From Chitinophaga vietnamensis (GTDB taxonomy: Bacteria > Bacteroidota > Bacteroidia > Chitinophagales > Chitinophagaceae): 64,000 bases of DNA. Position 1 is the first letter of the stretch. Each line of letters opens with the position of its first letter. The translations under genes and the position numbers were made by a program. Under the pieces are notes generated by a model, which had not been told where the DNA came from, did no database searches, and saw only the letters and a program-made list of their open reading frames with translations. Positions 19,071 to 27,761 of this stretch are shown in pieces. The stretch spans positions 298,384-362,383 of the forward strand of contig NZ_CABHMS010000008.1 in NCBI RefSeq assembly GCF_902167635.1, written 5' to 3'.

Positions 19071-20105
19071 TTATAAATCCACTTTATTCAATTGCTTCGG
19101 CACTTTCACTTCAATGGTTTGTTGTTGGCCATTACGTGTAACCTTGACTGTTATAGTGTTTTTGTTGATGTTATTGCGATAGGTGGTGGCTACGTCGTGG
19201 GCGGATTTAATGGGGGTGCCGGCCAGTTCGGTAATGATATCGTCTTGTTTGAAACCGGCTTTTTCAGCGGCAGAACCTTCTGCGATGTTGATTACTTTGG
19301 CGCCATCGCCGTTTTCAGTGTCTTGTACTTGCAGTCCCAGGCGGGCGCCGCCCAGCGGGCTACGGTTGCCGAAAGACCAGGAATTATCGTTGCCATTGTC
19401 ATGCAGCGGCGGCATCATATAGAACCGTTTGTTGAAGCCGCGCGGCGAGGGGAATGGCCGTACATCGTTGCCGGTGATCGCTTCTTTGCGCTCGTCGAGG
19501 GTAACGTTTACTTTGTTATCCTTCTTATTGCGTATATACGTTACTGTTATTTTGTCGCCGGGTTGGTAATTGCCGATGGTTTCAAATAAGTCTCTGGGCT
19601 CATCGATCTTTTTATTGTCGATATTGGTGATGATATCGCCGGCTTTGATGCCCGCTTTCTCGGCCGGACTGCCCTTCGCCACACTCTTGACGGTGGCGCC
19701 TGCGGGCGCTTTCTTTTCGGTGATCACACCCAATACGGCCTTGTTGGTGAATATAGGTTGATCTTCTCCGGTGTCGCCATTATCATCTTCATCATTGAAG
19801 AGGTTGAAGTCGCGGAAGTTACCACCACCATTGAATCCGAGGGTGTTGCCATCAACGGGCGTGATCTTGCGGCGAAATACTGAGATGTCAGGATTGCTGA
19901 ATTGATCGGGCTTTTTGCCGTCCAGCAACATCTCGCCATTCTTGATCTCTACGGTTACTTTGCCATCCTTATCGCTTTTATGTTTGATGACGATCTCGTC
20001 GAATTCACCCAGTTTATCTTTTTTATCCTGGGCAGATACGGAGGCGGAGTAAAAGCTGAAGCAGGTAAAACCTGCGAGGGTAAGGGTTTGCAGCAACTTG
20101 CTCAT
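19071..20105 (-). CDS. Secreted protein with two PDZ domains
   Basis: A 344-residue protein with a signal peptide (about 1-25, 'SASVSAQ'). A beta-rich linker with 'DEIVIKHKSDKDG' is followed by two PDZ domains at about 122-205 ('AKGSPAEKAGIKAGDIITNI') and 250-335 ('AEGSAAEKAGFKQDDIITEL'). There is no trypsin-like domain and no Ser/His/Asp protease motif, so it is not a DegP-type protease. It more likely binds protein C-termini or acts as a periplasmic adaptor. It lies downstream of alaS on the same strand, but a 123-base palindrome separates the two. Confidence 0.85.
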   Translation of the reverse strand: MSKLLQTLTLAGFTCFSFYSASVSAQDKKDKLGEFDEIVIKHKSDKDGKVTVEIKNGEMLLDGKKPDQFSNPDISVFRRKITPVDGNTLGFNGGGNFRDFNLFNDEDDNGDTGEDQPIFTNKAVLGVITEKKAPAGATVKSVAKGSPAEKAGIKAGDIITNIDNKKIDEPRDLFETIGNYQPGDKITVTYIRNKKDNKVNVTLDERKEAITGNDVRPFPSPRGFNKRFYMMPPLHDNGNDNSWSFGNRSPLGGARLGLQVQDTENGDGAKVINIAEGSAAEKAGFKQDDIITELAGTPIKSAHDVATTYRNNINKNTITVKVTRNGQQQTIEVKVPKQLNKVDL

Positions 20106-20139
20106 ATCTCTGCGGTTTTAGTACTTAAAATTACTGTAA

Positions 20140-20262
20140 AATGTGAGAATGGGAGAATTTACGAATGGGAGAATTTATTTCTATGAAGTCGTTCCTGAAA
20201 TCTCTAAAGGGTAACTCGTAGAAATAAATTCTCCCATTCGTAAATTCTCCCATTCTTACATT
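20140..20262. repeat. Palindrome between alaS and the PDZ gene
   Basis: Arms of about 47 bases, AATGTGAGAATGGGAGAATT onward, pair with only two mismatches around a 28-base centre. Each arm holds two GAATGGGAGAATTT words. The right arm overlaps the alaS stop codon by two bases. Both flanking genes are on the minus strand, so it should end or attenuate the alaS transcript before the PDZ gene. Confidence 0.85.
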
Positions 20263-22879
20263 ATAGTAGTAATCCTTTCACAGCGGCCACCACCTGGTCC
20301 AGTTTATCTGTTTCCTGGCCGCCGGCCGTAGCAAAGGATTTCTGGCCGCCGCCGCCGCCTTTGATCAGCGGAGCGATACGTTCCTTGATGATCTTGGGAG
20401 CTTCCCAGCCTTTGGCTGCCACAAGTTTTTCATCAATAGTAAGGGCTACACTGGCTTTACCACCGATGTTGGCAGCAAATACCAGCACGTGGTCGGGAAT
20501 CTCGGTTTTCAGCTGGAACGAAAGCTGGCGCAGGCCTTCGGCGTTACCCACTTCCACGATCTGGCCGAGGAAGTTGATGCCGTTGATCTGCTGTGCCTGG
20601 GAACGCAGACTGGCAGCCAGTTGGCGTACCTTTTCCAGTTCCAGCGCTTCTACCTGTTTTTCCAGGGATGCCTTGTCGCTGATCAGCGCTTCCACTGCTT
20701 TCACAGGCTCCTTGGGGCTTTTGAGGGCGCCTTTGATATCTTTCAGTTGTTGTAATTGCTCGTTCACAAATTGAAGGGCCTGTGCGCCGGTTACAGCTTC
20801 TACACGGCGTACGCCTGCGGCCACTGCGCCTTCTGATACAAATTTGAAAAGACCCAGTTCGCCGGTAGCGCCTACGTGCGTACCGCCGCACAGCTCTACG
20901 CTGTAGGCAGGGTCCATGATCACCACACGCACCACATCGCCGTACTTTTCACCGAAAAGTGCCATGGCGCCGAGTTGTAGCGCTTCTTCTTTCGGCAGTT
21001 CCTTGATCACCACCGGGATATTTTCACGGATCTTGTCGTTCACGATCTGTTCGATCTGCGCCAGCTCTTCATCTGTCACTTTCGCGAAGTGGGAGAAGTC
21101 GAAGCGCAGACTTTCCGCATTTACCAGCGAGCCTTTCTGCGCAACATGTGTGCCCAGCACCTGGCGGAGCGCCGCATGCAGCAGGTGGGTGGCGGAGTGA
21201 TGGCGCGCGGTGTTGCTGCGTTTGTCTTTGGCCACCACGGCTTTTACCGGCGCCGCAGGATTGGCGGGCAGTTTATCGGCAAAATGTATGGTAAGGTTAT
21301 TTTCTTTTTTGGTATCGGTGATGTGGATGATGTCATCGCCGAAGTGAAGCACACCGGTATCGCCTACCTGGCCGCCGCTTTCTGCATAGAAAGGCGTTTG
21401 GCCCAGCACCAGCTGATATTGTTCTTTGCCTTTAGCTTTTACGGAACGGTATTTCAGCAGGCGGGTATTGCTTTCCAGCTGTTCGTAGCCGATGAATACA
21501 GAATCCGGTGTTTCGTCCACGGTGATCCAGTCGCCCATATCCAGTTCAGTGGCGGCGCGGGAGCGGTCTTTCTGTTGTTGCATGGCGGCCTGGAAGCCTT
21601 CTTCATCTACAGAGAATTTATTTTCCGCCGCAATCAGGCTGGTGAGGTCATACGGAAACCCGTAAGTATCGTACAGTTCAAAAGCGGTGCTACCGTCGAT
21701 AGCCTTGCTGCTGGCGCTTTTCATGAAGTCTTCAATACGGCGTATACCACTTTCAAGGGTACGGAGGAAGTTATTTTCTTCTTCATAGATCACTTTCTTC
21801 ACGAAGTCTACCTGTTGTTGCAGTTCCGGGAACACATGTGAGAACTGTGCGGCGATCACCGGCACAAGTTCATGCAGCAAAGGTTTTTTATTGTCGAGGA
21901 AAGAGAAATAGTAACGCACGGCCCTGCGGAGGATACGGCGGATCACGTAACCGGCGCCGGTATTGGAGGGCAGCTGTCCGTCGGCGATGGTGAAGGAGAT
22001 CGCGCGGATGTGGTCAGCGATCACGCGGAAGGCGACATCGGATTTCTCGTCGGTGCCTTTATATTGGCGGCTGGTGAGCTTTTCGGTGGCCTGGATGGTG
22101 CCGGAGAACACATCGGTATCGTAGTTCGAGGATTTACCCTGAAGCACTCTCACGAGGCGTTCGAAGCCCATGCCGGTATCTACGTGTTTGGCGGGCAGCG
22201 GTACGAGTGATTTATCTTTCTGGCGGTTGAACTGCATGAATACGTTGTTCCAGATTTCGATCACCTGGGGATTGTCGGCATTCACGAGGGTACGGCCATC
22301 GATCTTTTGTCTTTCCGCGTCGGGCCTGCAATCCACATGGATTTCAGAACAGGGGCCGCAGGGGCCGGTGTCGCCCATCTCCCAGAAATTATCTTTCTTG
22401 TTGCCCAGCAGGATGCGGTCTTCCGCGATATGGGCTTTCCAGAAACCGTAGGCTTCTTCATCTTTCGGGAGGTTTTCGCTGGCGTCGCCTTCAAATACGG
22501 TCACGTATAAACGATCTACGGGTATCTTGTACACTTCGGTGAGCAGCTCCCAGCTCCAGGCGATGGCTTCTTTCTTGAAATAGTCGCCAAAGCTCCAGTT
22601 GCCCAGCATCTCGAACATGGTATGATGGTAAGTATCGATACCTACTTCTTCCAGGTCGTTGTGCTTGCCGCTCACGCGCAGGCACTTCTGCGTATCCGCA
22701 ACCCGCTTGTGCGCCGCTACTTTGTTGCCCAGGAAGTAGTCTTTAAACTGGTTCATCCCCGCGTTGGTGAACATCAAAGTAGGATCGTTCTTAATAACGA
22801 TAGGTGCAGAAGGCACGATCTGGTGCCCTTTTGACGCAAAAAAGTCCAGGAATTGCTGTCTTATTTCAGATGCTGTCAT
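20261..22879 (-). CDS. alaS: Alanyl-tRNA synthetase
   Basis: A full-length, 872-residue class II synthetase that charges tRNA(Ala) and edits Ser- and Gly-tRNA(Ala). Visible are the class II start 'FFASKGHQIVPSAP', 'PTLMFTNAGMNQFKDYFLG' and 'YHHTMFEMLGNWSFGDYFK'. The editing-domain zinc motifs 'HSATHLLHAALRQ' and 'ELCGGTHV' are present, and the C-Ala end is glycine-rich ('IKGGGGGQKSFATAGG'). The ATG start gives the usual N-terminus 'MTASEIRQQFLDFF'. It is divergent from the M23 peptidase gene, an arrangement I recall as common in Bacteroidota. Confidence 0.98.
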   Translation of the reverse strand: MTASEIRQQFLDFFASKGHQIVPSAPIVIKNDPTLMFTNAGMNQFKDYFLGNKVAAHKRVADTQKCLRVSGKHNDLEEVGIDTYHHTMFEMLGNWSFGDYFKKEAIAWSWELLTEVYKIPVDRLYVTVFEGDASENLPKDEEAYGFWKAHIAEDRILLGNKKDNFWEMGDTGPCGPCSEIHVDCRPDAERQKIDGRTLVNADNPQVIEIWNNVFMQFNRQKDKSLVPLPAKHVDTGMGFERLVRVLQGKSSNYDTDVFSGTIQATEKLTSRQYKGTDEKSDVAFRVIADHIRAISFTIADGQLPSNTGAGYVIRRILRRAVRYYFSFLDNKKPLLHELVPVIAAQFSHVFPELQQQVDFVKKVIYEEENNFLRTLESGIRRIEDFMKSASSKAIDGSTAFELYDTYGFPYDLTSLIAAENKFSVDEEGFQAAMQQQKDRSRAATELDMGDWITVDETPDSVFIGYEQLESNTRLLKYRSVKAKGKEQYQLVLGQTPFYAESGGQVGDTGVLHFGDDIIHITDTKKENNLTIHFADKLPANPAAPVKAVVAKDKRSNTARHHSATHLLHAALRQVLGTHVAQKGSLVNAESLRFDFSHFAKVTDEELAQIEQIVNDKIRENIPVVIKELPKEEALQLGAMALFGEKYGDVVRVVIMDPAYSVELCGGTHVGATGELGLFKFVSEGAVAAGVRRVEAVTGAQALQFVNEQLQQLKDIKGALKSPKEPVKAVEALISDKASLEKQVEALELEKVRQLAASLRSQAQQINGINFLGQIVEVGNAEGLRQLSFQLKTEIPDHVLVFAANIGGKASVALTIDEKLVAAKGWEAPKIIKERIAPLIKGGGGGQKSFATAGGQETDKLDQVVAAVKGLLL

Positions 22880-23189
22880 AAATATTGATGCGAATTAATA
22901 TGTATCTCTTTCCCTTGTAACTCAAGCCTTTATAAAGTTTTAGAAAATTGACATTCAAAAGGTTGATGTTTTAATCTAATTACATTAGGTTTGTGCGCCT
23001 TATTTTCCCGCCGTGTCACAGGGAGTGCAAAAATATTGAAACCTCCATGATTATTCAAAACAGGATGTGTTACCCGGCAAAAAAGTTAAGGTGGCGGTTA
23101 TACGCATCCGACGCATCCATACGTTTGTACACCTGAAATATCTGCTGTCACAGTGCGAGCACTATGGCCAAAAACGTACACCCGGTGCA
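22880..23189 (+). other. Divergent intergenic region between alaS and the M23 peptidase
   Basis: These 310 bases hold the divergent start regions. The only motif I can support is a promoter-like pair facing the M23 gene (22962-22993). An in-frame extension of the M23 gene back to a TTG at 23067 is possible but gives a basic, unpatterned peptide and is not favoured. Confidence 0.5.
22962..22993 (+). promoter_or_regulatory. Candidate promoter of the M23 peptidase gene
   Basis: GTTG (one mismatch to TTTG) at 22962-22965 is followed, after 20 bases, by TAGGTTTG at 22986-22993, a perfect TAnnTTTG box. It would give a leader of nearly 190 bases. Confidence 0.4.
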
Positions 23190-24161
23190 ATGAAGAAGGT
23201 TAAATATTTTTACAACACCCAAACATTAAAATATGAGAAGCTCGTAGTTTCACTGCGGGTGAAGATACTGAGGATACTCGGTTTCGTTTCGGCTGCCATT
23301 GTAACCGGTGCCATCTTCCTGTCTATCGCCTACCGCTTCCTGGACTCTCCTAAGGAGAAATCCCTGCGCCGCGACCTCGACGGCATGAAGGAAAAATATG
23401 ACGCCCTGCAAGGCCGTATGAAAGAAGTGAAAACGAAACTGGCCGAACTGGAAGACCGCGACAATGAAATTTACCGCGTGATCTTCGAGGCCTCCCCCAT
23501 CCCGGATAGCGCCCGCATGGGTAAAGTGAACCGCGACGAAGAAGCCGCACAGCTGCAATCCTTTGCCAGCAGCGAGATCATCGCCTCCACCTCCGTATTG
23601 CTTAAAGAGATCAGCAACAGGATGAAGTCCCAGGAAACTTCTTATGACGAGATCGACAAGATGGTGAAGAACAAACAGCAGATGCTGGCATCTATCCCTG
23701 CTATACAACCCGTGTCCAACAAGGATTTGAAGCATATCGCCTCCGGCTTCGGCTATCGTATCGATCCGATCTATAAAACGATGAAATACCACGCAGGCCT
23801 CGACTTCGCAGCGCCCAGCGGCACGCCCATCTATGCTACCGGCGATGGCGTGGTGGAAGATGCCAGCCTGAGCGATGTAGGCTACGGCAACCATGTGGTA
23901 ATACAACATGGCTATGGCTATAAAACGCTTTATGGGCACATGCTCCGCATGAAAGTGAAAGCAGGCCAGCGCGTAAAACGCGGCGATGTACTCGGCTGGG
24001 TGGGCAGCACCGGTAAATCTACCGGCCCGCACTGCCACTACGAAGTGATGAAAAACGGCGAAAAGGTAGATCCCGTCTACTTCTTCTTCAATGACCTCAC
24101 CCCCGAACAATTCGATCGTATGCTGAAGCTGGCCCGTTCGGGTAACCAATCATTCGACTAA
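23190..24161 (+). CDS. Membrane-anchored M23 (LytM) peptidoglycan endopeptidase
   Basis: A 323-residue protein with one membrane helix at about 28-50, a charged coiled coil at about 55-95, and a C-terminal LytM domain from about 185. Zinc ligands are visible as His201 and Asp205 ('YHAGLDFAAPSG') and the HxH pair at 281-283 ('GPHCHYEV'), so it should be an active enzyme that cleaves peptide cross-bridges for wall growth or division. The ATG at 23190 is preferred because it precedes a conserved basic 'MKKVKYFYN' start. It sits divergent to alaS and ahead of a MerR-like gene. Confidence 0.92.
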   Translation: MKKVKYFYNTQTLKYEKLVVSLRVKILRILGFVSAAIVTGAIFLSIAYRFLDSPKEKSLRRDLDGMKEKYDALQGRMKEVKTKLAELEDRDNEIYRVIFEASPIPDSARMGKVNRDEEAAQLQSFASSEIIASTSVLLKEISNRMKSQETSYDEIDKMVKNKQQMLASIPAIQPVSNKDLKHIASGFGYRIDPIYKTMKYHAGLDFAAPSGTPIYATGDGVVEDASLSDVGYGNHVVIQHGYGYKTLYGHMLRMKVKAGQRVKRGDVLGWVGSTGKSTGPHCHYEVMKNGEKVDPVYFFFNDLTPEQFDRMLKLARSGNQSFD

Positions 24162-24293
24162 GGATAAACGCTTGGTTAACAAGGGGTAATTTCGTTTTTT
24201 TAAAGAAAAGCTGTTGGCTAAAATCCAAAAGCTGAAGTAAATTGGTTAAATTCATGGCCGTAAAAGATATTCGTCACCGCGTTTTTTACCACC

Positions 24294-24806
24294 ATGCATC
24301 AGCTAGATCTCTTTTCGACGCCGGAAACGCCCCATCTGCCGCAAGCAGATGCTGTGGCCGTGAAGTCTAAAGTGAAAGCGACCAAATCGCCTGCCGCAGC
24401 AGCACCGCAAAACGGTAAGAAGCGCGGAAGGAAATCATTGAAAGAATTATCGGAAGACCCGGACCTGATTATGGAGTTGGATAAACAAACACTAGACAAA
24501 CAATATTATTCTATCAGCGAAGTAGCCGCTATGTTCAGGGTGAATACCTCCCTGATCCGCTACTGGGAAAATGAATTTGATATCTTGCAACCCAAAAAGA
24601 ACCGCAAAGGCGATCGCCTTTTCCGGCAAGAAGATATCCATCATCTGAAGCTCATCTATCACCTCCTGCGCGAAAGAAAATATACGATCGAAGGCGCCAA
24701 ACAAAAGCTCAAGGAAGATCGCAAGCTGGCCGCCCGTAATTTCGAAATGGTACAAGCTTTGCAGAAGGTACGTGGTTTTTTGACAGAACTGAAAGATCAA
24801 TTATAA
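24294..24806 (+). CDS. MerR-like winged-helix transcriptional regulator
   Basis: A 170-residue DNA-binding protein. The first 65 residues are low-complexity and basic ('KKRGRKSLKEL'). About 70-140 is the MerR domain with 'YYSISEVAAMFRVNTSLIRY' and then 'WENEF', where the usual signature has RYYE. A short helix follows instead of an effector-binding domain, so it is probably a structural or housekeeping regulator rather than a metal sensor. It lies 132 bases after the M23 gene and only 4 bases before the thioredoxin-like gene, with which it must be co-transcribed. The target is unknown. Confidence 0.85.
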   Translation: MHQLDLFSTPETPHLPQADAVAVKSKVKATKSPAAAAPQNGKKRGRKSLKELSEDPDLIMELDKQTLDKQYYSISEVAAMFRVNTSLIRYWENEFDILQPKKNRKGDRLFRQEDIHHLKLIYHLLRERKYTIEGAKQKLKEDRKLAARNFEMVQALQKVRGFLTELKDQL

Positions 24807-24810
24807 AAAC

Positions 24811-25317
24811 ATGTTTATGCGATTAAAAACATTACTCCTGGGTGGCAGCCTCTTATTATCATCCCTGGCCTGGGCTCAAAATGGCAAAGCGCTGAAAGGT
24901 AAAGTGGATATGAAAACGCTGATGAACGGAGCCGAATACTCCTGGTTCTATAAAGGCGTGAACAGCTATGAGCCCAACGACAATATGCTCAACTACATCA
25001 AAGCTAACCGCAGCAACTTCAGCCTGGTAGCCATTATGGGCACCTGGGATGAAACCAGCCGCCAGGTGCTTCCCCAACTCTATAAAGTAATGATCATGGC
25101 CGGCAGCCCGGAAGATCAGGTGATCCTCTTCGGCGCCGATGAAAAAATGCAGACAGACGCCCCCACCGATTATAAAGTGAAGAAAGTGCCTACCATCATC
25201 GTTTTCAGAGATGGTAAAGAAGAAGGCCGCATCGTAGGCGCCCCTAAAGAATCAGTAGAAGCAGACCTCTCCCGCATCCTGCTGAAATCTTCCAAGAAAG
25301 AAAAAGACAGCGAATAA
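24811..25317 (+). CDS. Secreted thioredoxin-fold protein lacking the redox cysteines
   Basis: A 168-residue protein with a signal peptide (about 1-23, 'LAWAQ') and a thioredoxin-like fold. 'LVAIMGTWDETSRQVLPQLY' aligns with the usual WCxxC helix, but the two cysteines are replaced by Asp80 and Ser83. The cis-proline loop is kept ('VKKVPTIIVFRDGKEEGRIVG'). There is no cysteine anywhere in the mature protein, so it cannot do thiol chemistry and more likely binds a partner. The gene could also start at the second ATG, 24817. It is coupled to the MerR-like gene (4-base gap) and ends at a perfect palindrome. Confidence 0.82.
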   Translation: MFMRLKTLLLGGSLLLSSLAWAQNGKALKGKVDMKTLMNGAEYSWFYKGVNSYEPNDNMLNYIKANRSNFSLVAIMGTWDETSRQVLPQLYKVMIMAGSPEDQVILFGADEKMQTDAPTDYKVKKVPTIIVFRDGKEEGRIVGAPKESVEADLSRILLKSSKKEKDSE

Positions 25318-25406
25318 AAAATTACGGATTACGAATTAAGAATTACGGCCCGCCTGGTAGATCACCAGGCGGGCCGTAATTCTTAATTCGTAATCCGTAA
25401 TTTTTT
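25316..25406. terminator. Perfect 91-base palindrome, bidirectional terminator, stop to stop
   Basis: Two 43-base arms match exactly around AGATC. The tip is a strong GC hairpin (GGCCCGCCTGGT) and the ends are A/T runs, so it works as an intrinsic terminator in both directions. It begins inside the TAA of the + gene and ends one base before the stop of the minus gene. Confidence 0.93.
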
Positions 25407-26507
25407 TTATGCCTCGTTTTTAAAGGTCACATTCATACTGGTGGTAGGCAGCTTCACATCGCGGGCCTCCAACGCCTTGATCACCGACAGGTTCACATTC
25501 TCGCGGAGCGCCGCATACTGGTTGCCATCGATGATATAGGTGTTGAAAATTACCTGCACCACGTAAGTGTCTTTGGTGAAATCATGGAGGTTCACAGTGA
25601 AGCCGGGCAGCACATTGCTATTGTCTTTCAGGATGCCGCGGATATCCTGTACCACGCCCAGCACTTTGTCTGCCTGCGTTTCGGTGCCCAGTTCCAGCCG
25701 CATGGCCACCCGCTGCTGCGTGCGCAGTGAGAGGTTATCCAGGATGCTGTCCACCATCTTTTTATTAGGCACGGTCACGAAAGTCTTTTCCAGCGTGCGC
25801 AGGCGCGTGCTGCGCAAGCCGATCTTTTCTACCGCCCCCTGGAAACTGTCTACCTTCACGGTATCGCCTACACGAAATGGTTTGTCGAAGAAGATGATAA
25901 AAGAGCCGATGAGATTTTCGATGCTTTCCTTCGCAGCGAGGGCGAGGGCTGCCGCACCGATACCAAGGCCCGCAATGATCTTTTCTACCAGCGTAGGCCC
26001 GAAGAGTATCCGGGTAAACGCGATGGCGCCCATGATGAACACAATCGCCTTGAAGAAGTCGCGGAAGAAGATCACGAACTGGTTATCGGTCATATCCGGC
26101 GTAAGGTCCGCCTTCCGCTCCAGCACCAGCGCGATGAAGTCGATGAGGCGCAGCATGATCCAGATGATGCTCATGCTGAAAGTGAGGTTCAGCAAGGTGT
26201 CCGTCACATTCTGCAAGGTCACCTGGTTATAAACATGCACATTCAGCACATGCGGGAACGTGAACCTGTTGATGGTAAGCATGAAAGCCACCAACAGCAG
26301 GAAGTATTCCAGCGGGCGCACCAGCAGGTTAACGAAATCTTTTTCCTGCAACTGTGGCGACCAATGTTTCACCAGCCTGTAAAGTACGGCGGCCAGCACA
26401 CGGGAGATGACGCGTTTCACGAATGACATCAGCAGCAGCACGCCCGCCAGTATCAGGTAGTCGCGTACAGGGTTGTCTAAAATGATCTGATCTAAAAAAC
26501 TGTTCAT
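25407..26507 (-). CDS. MscS-family mechanosensitive ion channel
   Basis: A 366-residue inner-membrane channel that opens on membrane tension during osmotic downshift. There are about five hydrophobic segments. The pore-lining helix region 'GLGIGAAALALAAKESIENL' is rich in Ala and Gly as in MscS TM3. The beta domain follows ('FDKPFRVGDTVKVDSFQG', 'TFVTVPNKKMVDSILDN'). The start is an ATG 12 bases after the amidohydrolase stop on the same strand, so the two genes are probably co-transcribed. Confidence 0.93.
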   Translation of the reverse strand: MNSFLDQIILDNPVRDYLILAGVLLLMSFVKRVISRVLAAVLYRLVKHWSPQLQEKDFVNLLVRPLEYFLLLVAFMLTINRFTFPHVLNVHVYNQVTLQNVTDTLLNLTFSMSIIWIMLRLIDFIALVLERKADLTPDMTDNQFVIFFRDFFKAIVFIMGAIAFTRILFGPTLVEKIIAGLGIGAAALALAAKESIENLIGSFIIFFDKPFRVGDTVKVDSFQGAVEKIGLRSTRLRTLEKTFVTVPNKKMVDSILDNLSLRTQQRVAMRLELGTETQADKVLGVVQDIRGILKDNSNVLPGFTVNLHDFTKDTYVVQVIFNTYIIDGNQYAALRENVNLSVIKALEARDVKLPTTSMNVTFKNEA

Positions 26508-26519
26508 AAAAGGGGACGA

Positions 26520-27665
26520 TTATATGATTCTCTGGCATTCTTGATCGATGAGTACTACACCAGGCCTGGCGCCTTTGTGGAAGCTGCCGTAAGTACCGCT
26601 GATACCCAGCGCCCTGGCGCCGTTGCTGGTGGCCCATTTCAGCAGCTCTGCCAGCGGCAGTTCCGGGAAATGCGCTTGCAGGGTCCTGATCTCTTCCCAT
26701 ACCGACAACTGGTGATTGGAGGCAAGACTGTCCGTACCCAGCGTGATATTACAGCCATGGCGGCGCAGCAGCGGGATATCCGGCAGGCGGCCTTCGATAT
26801 AAAGGTTGGCCTGCGGACAAAGGCACCACCAGGTTTCCAGGGCTTGCTGCAGCGCAAAGCGTATATCCGTATCCGTTGTATAGGTATTATGTACGAGTAA
26901 TATTTTTTGTTGGGAGAAGAAAGGGAGATAAGCAGCCAGACTGTTACTGCCGGGAGCTTCAAACCCCTTGATATCGATGCCGAAGGTCTGGTAGAAAGGC
27001 AGGAAATCTCCTGTTTTGTGCTGGTACAGCTCATTTTCGGCGGCGCATTCCTGGTTGTGGATCGTTACGGGCACATTATCTGGCGTGGCGGCCAGCATCC
27101 CGAAAAGCGTTTTGCTCACGGAGTAGGGCGCATGCGGGGCGATGGAGCAACTGTGCTGCGCGCCGTTGATCTTTTTAAATTGCTGTAATACGTCCATGCT
27201 GTAGGCATAGCGGCCCTTGGCGCCGGCGTCTGTAAATCCCATGCACTCCACGAAAGTGTGGTAGTAAAGTTTCCCTTGTTGCTTTTGCGCGAGTGTGGCG
27301 GTGCTGTTGCTGATATCGCCTACGGCGGCGATGCCGGCCTGCCACATGGCTGCTTCAGCAGCGCTGATGGCGGCTTCCTGGCTATCGGCGTTGTTATTGC
27401 GGGATTGCATCACCTGCGTGAGGAAGGCCGGAAGGCCCGTCCCTTCAGGGATGACGCCTTTCATGGCGGATAATTCCAGGTGGCAGTGCGTATTTACAAA
27501 GCCAGGGCAAAGGATGCCATCCAGTTCCTGCACGTCGCCGTCAATGTCGCTTTCGGTTGTAATGCCCGCCACGGTGCCGTCTTCGTCGATCACCAGCACC
27601 TTGCCGGCGCCCAGGAATTGCTGTCCGTCAAATATATCTTTTCCTTTTAATCTGATCTGTTTCAA
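26520..27665 (-). CDS. Metal-dependent amidohydrolase (deaminase-like)
   Basis: A 381-residue enzyme of the amidohydrolase superfamily, chlorohydrolase/cytosine-deaminase branch. Metal-site residues are visible: His60 and His62 in 'VNTHCHLE', His204 in 'VTIHNQE' and Asp313 in 'LGTDSLASN', plus 'APHAPYS'. This set is typical of deaminases acting on purine-like substrates, such as aminodeoxyfutalosine or S-adenosylhomocysteine deaminase. Which one cannot be told without the neighbouring pathway genes, which are absent here. It is divergent from prfA and upstream of mscS. Confidence 0.85.
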   Translation of the reverse strand: MKQIRLKGKDIFDGQQFLGAGKVLVIDEDGTVAGITTESDIDGDVQELDGILCPGFVNTHCHLELSAMKGVIPEGTGLPAFLTQVMQSRNNNADSQEAAISAAEAAMWQAGIAAVGDISNSTATLAQKQQGKLYYHTFVECMGFTDAGAKGRYAYSMDVLQQFKKINGAQHSCSIAPHAPYSVSKTLFGMLAATPDNVPVTIHNQECAAENELYQHKTGDFLPFYQTFGIDIKGFEAPGSNSLAAYLPFFSQQKILLVHNTYTTDTDIRFALQQALETWWCLCPQANLYIEGRLPDIPLLRRHGCNITLGTDSLASNHQLSVWEEIRTLQAHFPELPLAELLKWATSNGARALGISGTYGSFHKGARPGVVLIDQECQRII

Positions 27666-27695
27666 TAACCTGGTGTTTAATTAAGTTAATGATGT

Positions 27696-27703
27696 TAATT
27701 TTG
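27696..27703 (+). promoter_or_regulatory. -7 promoter box of prfA
   Basis: TAATTTTG is a perfect TAnnTTTG match, 58 bases before the prfA start codon. No clear -33 box precedes it. Confidence 0.45.
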
Positions 27704-27761
27704 CAACCCGATTGACAGTATCATGCCTGCCCGGGATGATACTCAAAAGTCAAAGATAATT

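Noticed and set aside
19071-20105. DegP/HtrA protease
   Set aside because: Two PDZ domains are present but the trypsin-like domain and catalytic triad are missing.
23250-24149. 299-codon open frame antisense to the M23 peptidase
   Set aside because: The sense strand has an intact LytM zinc site; the antisense peptide shows no pattern of its own.
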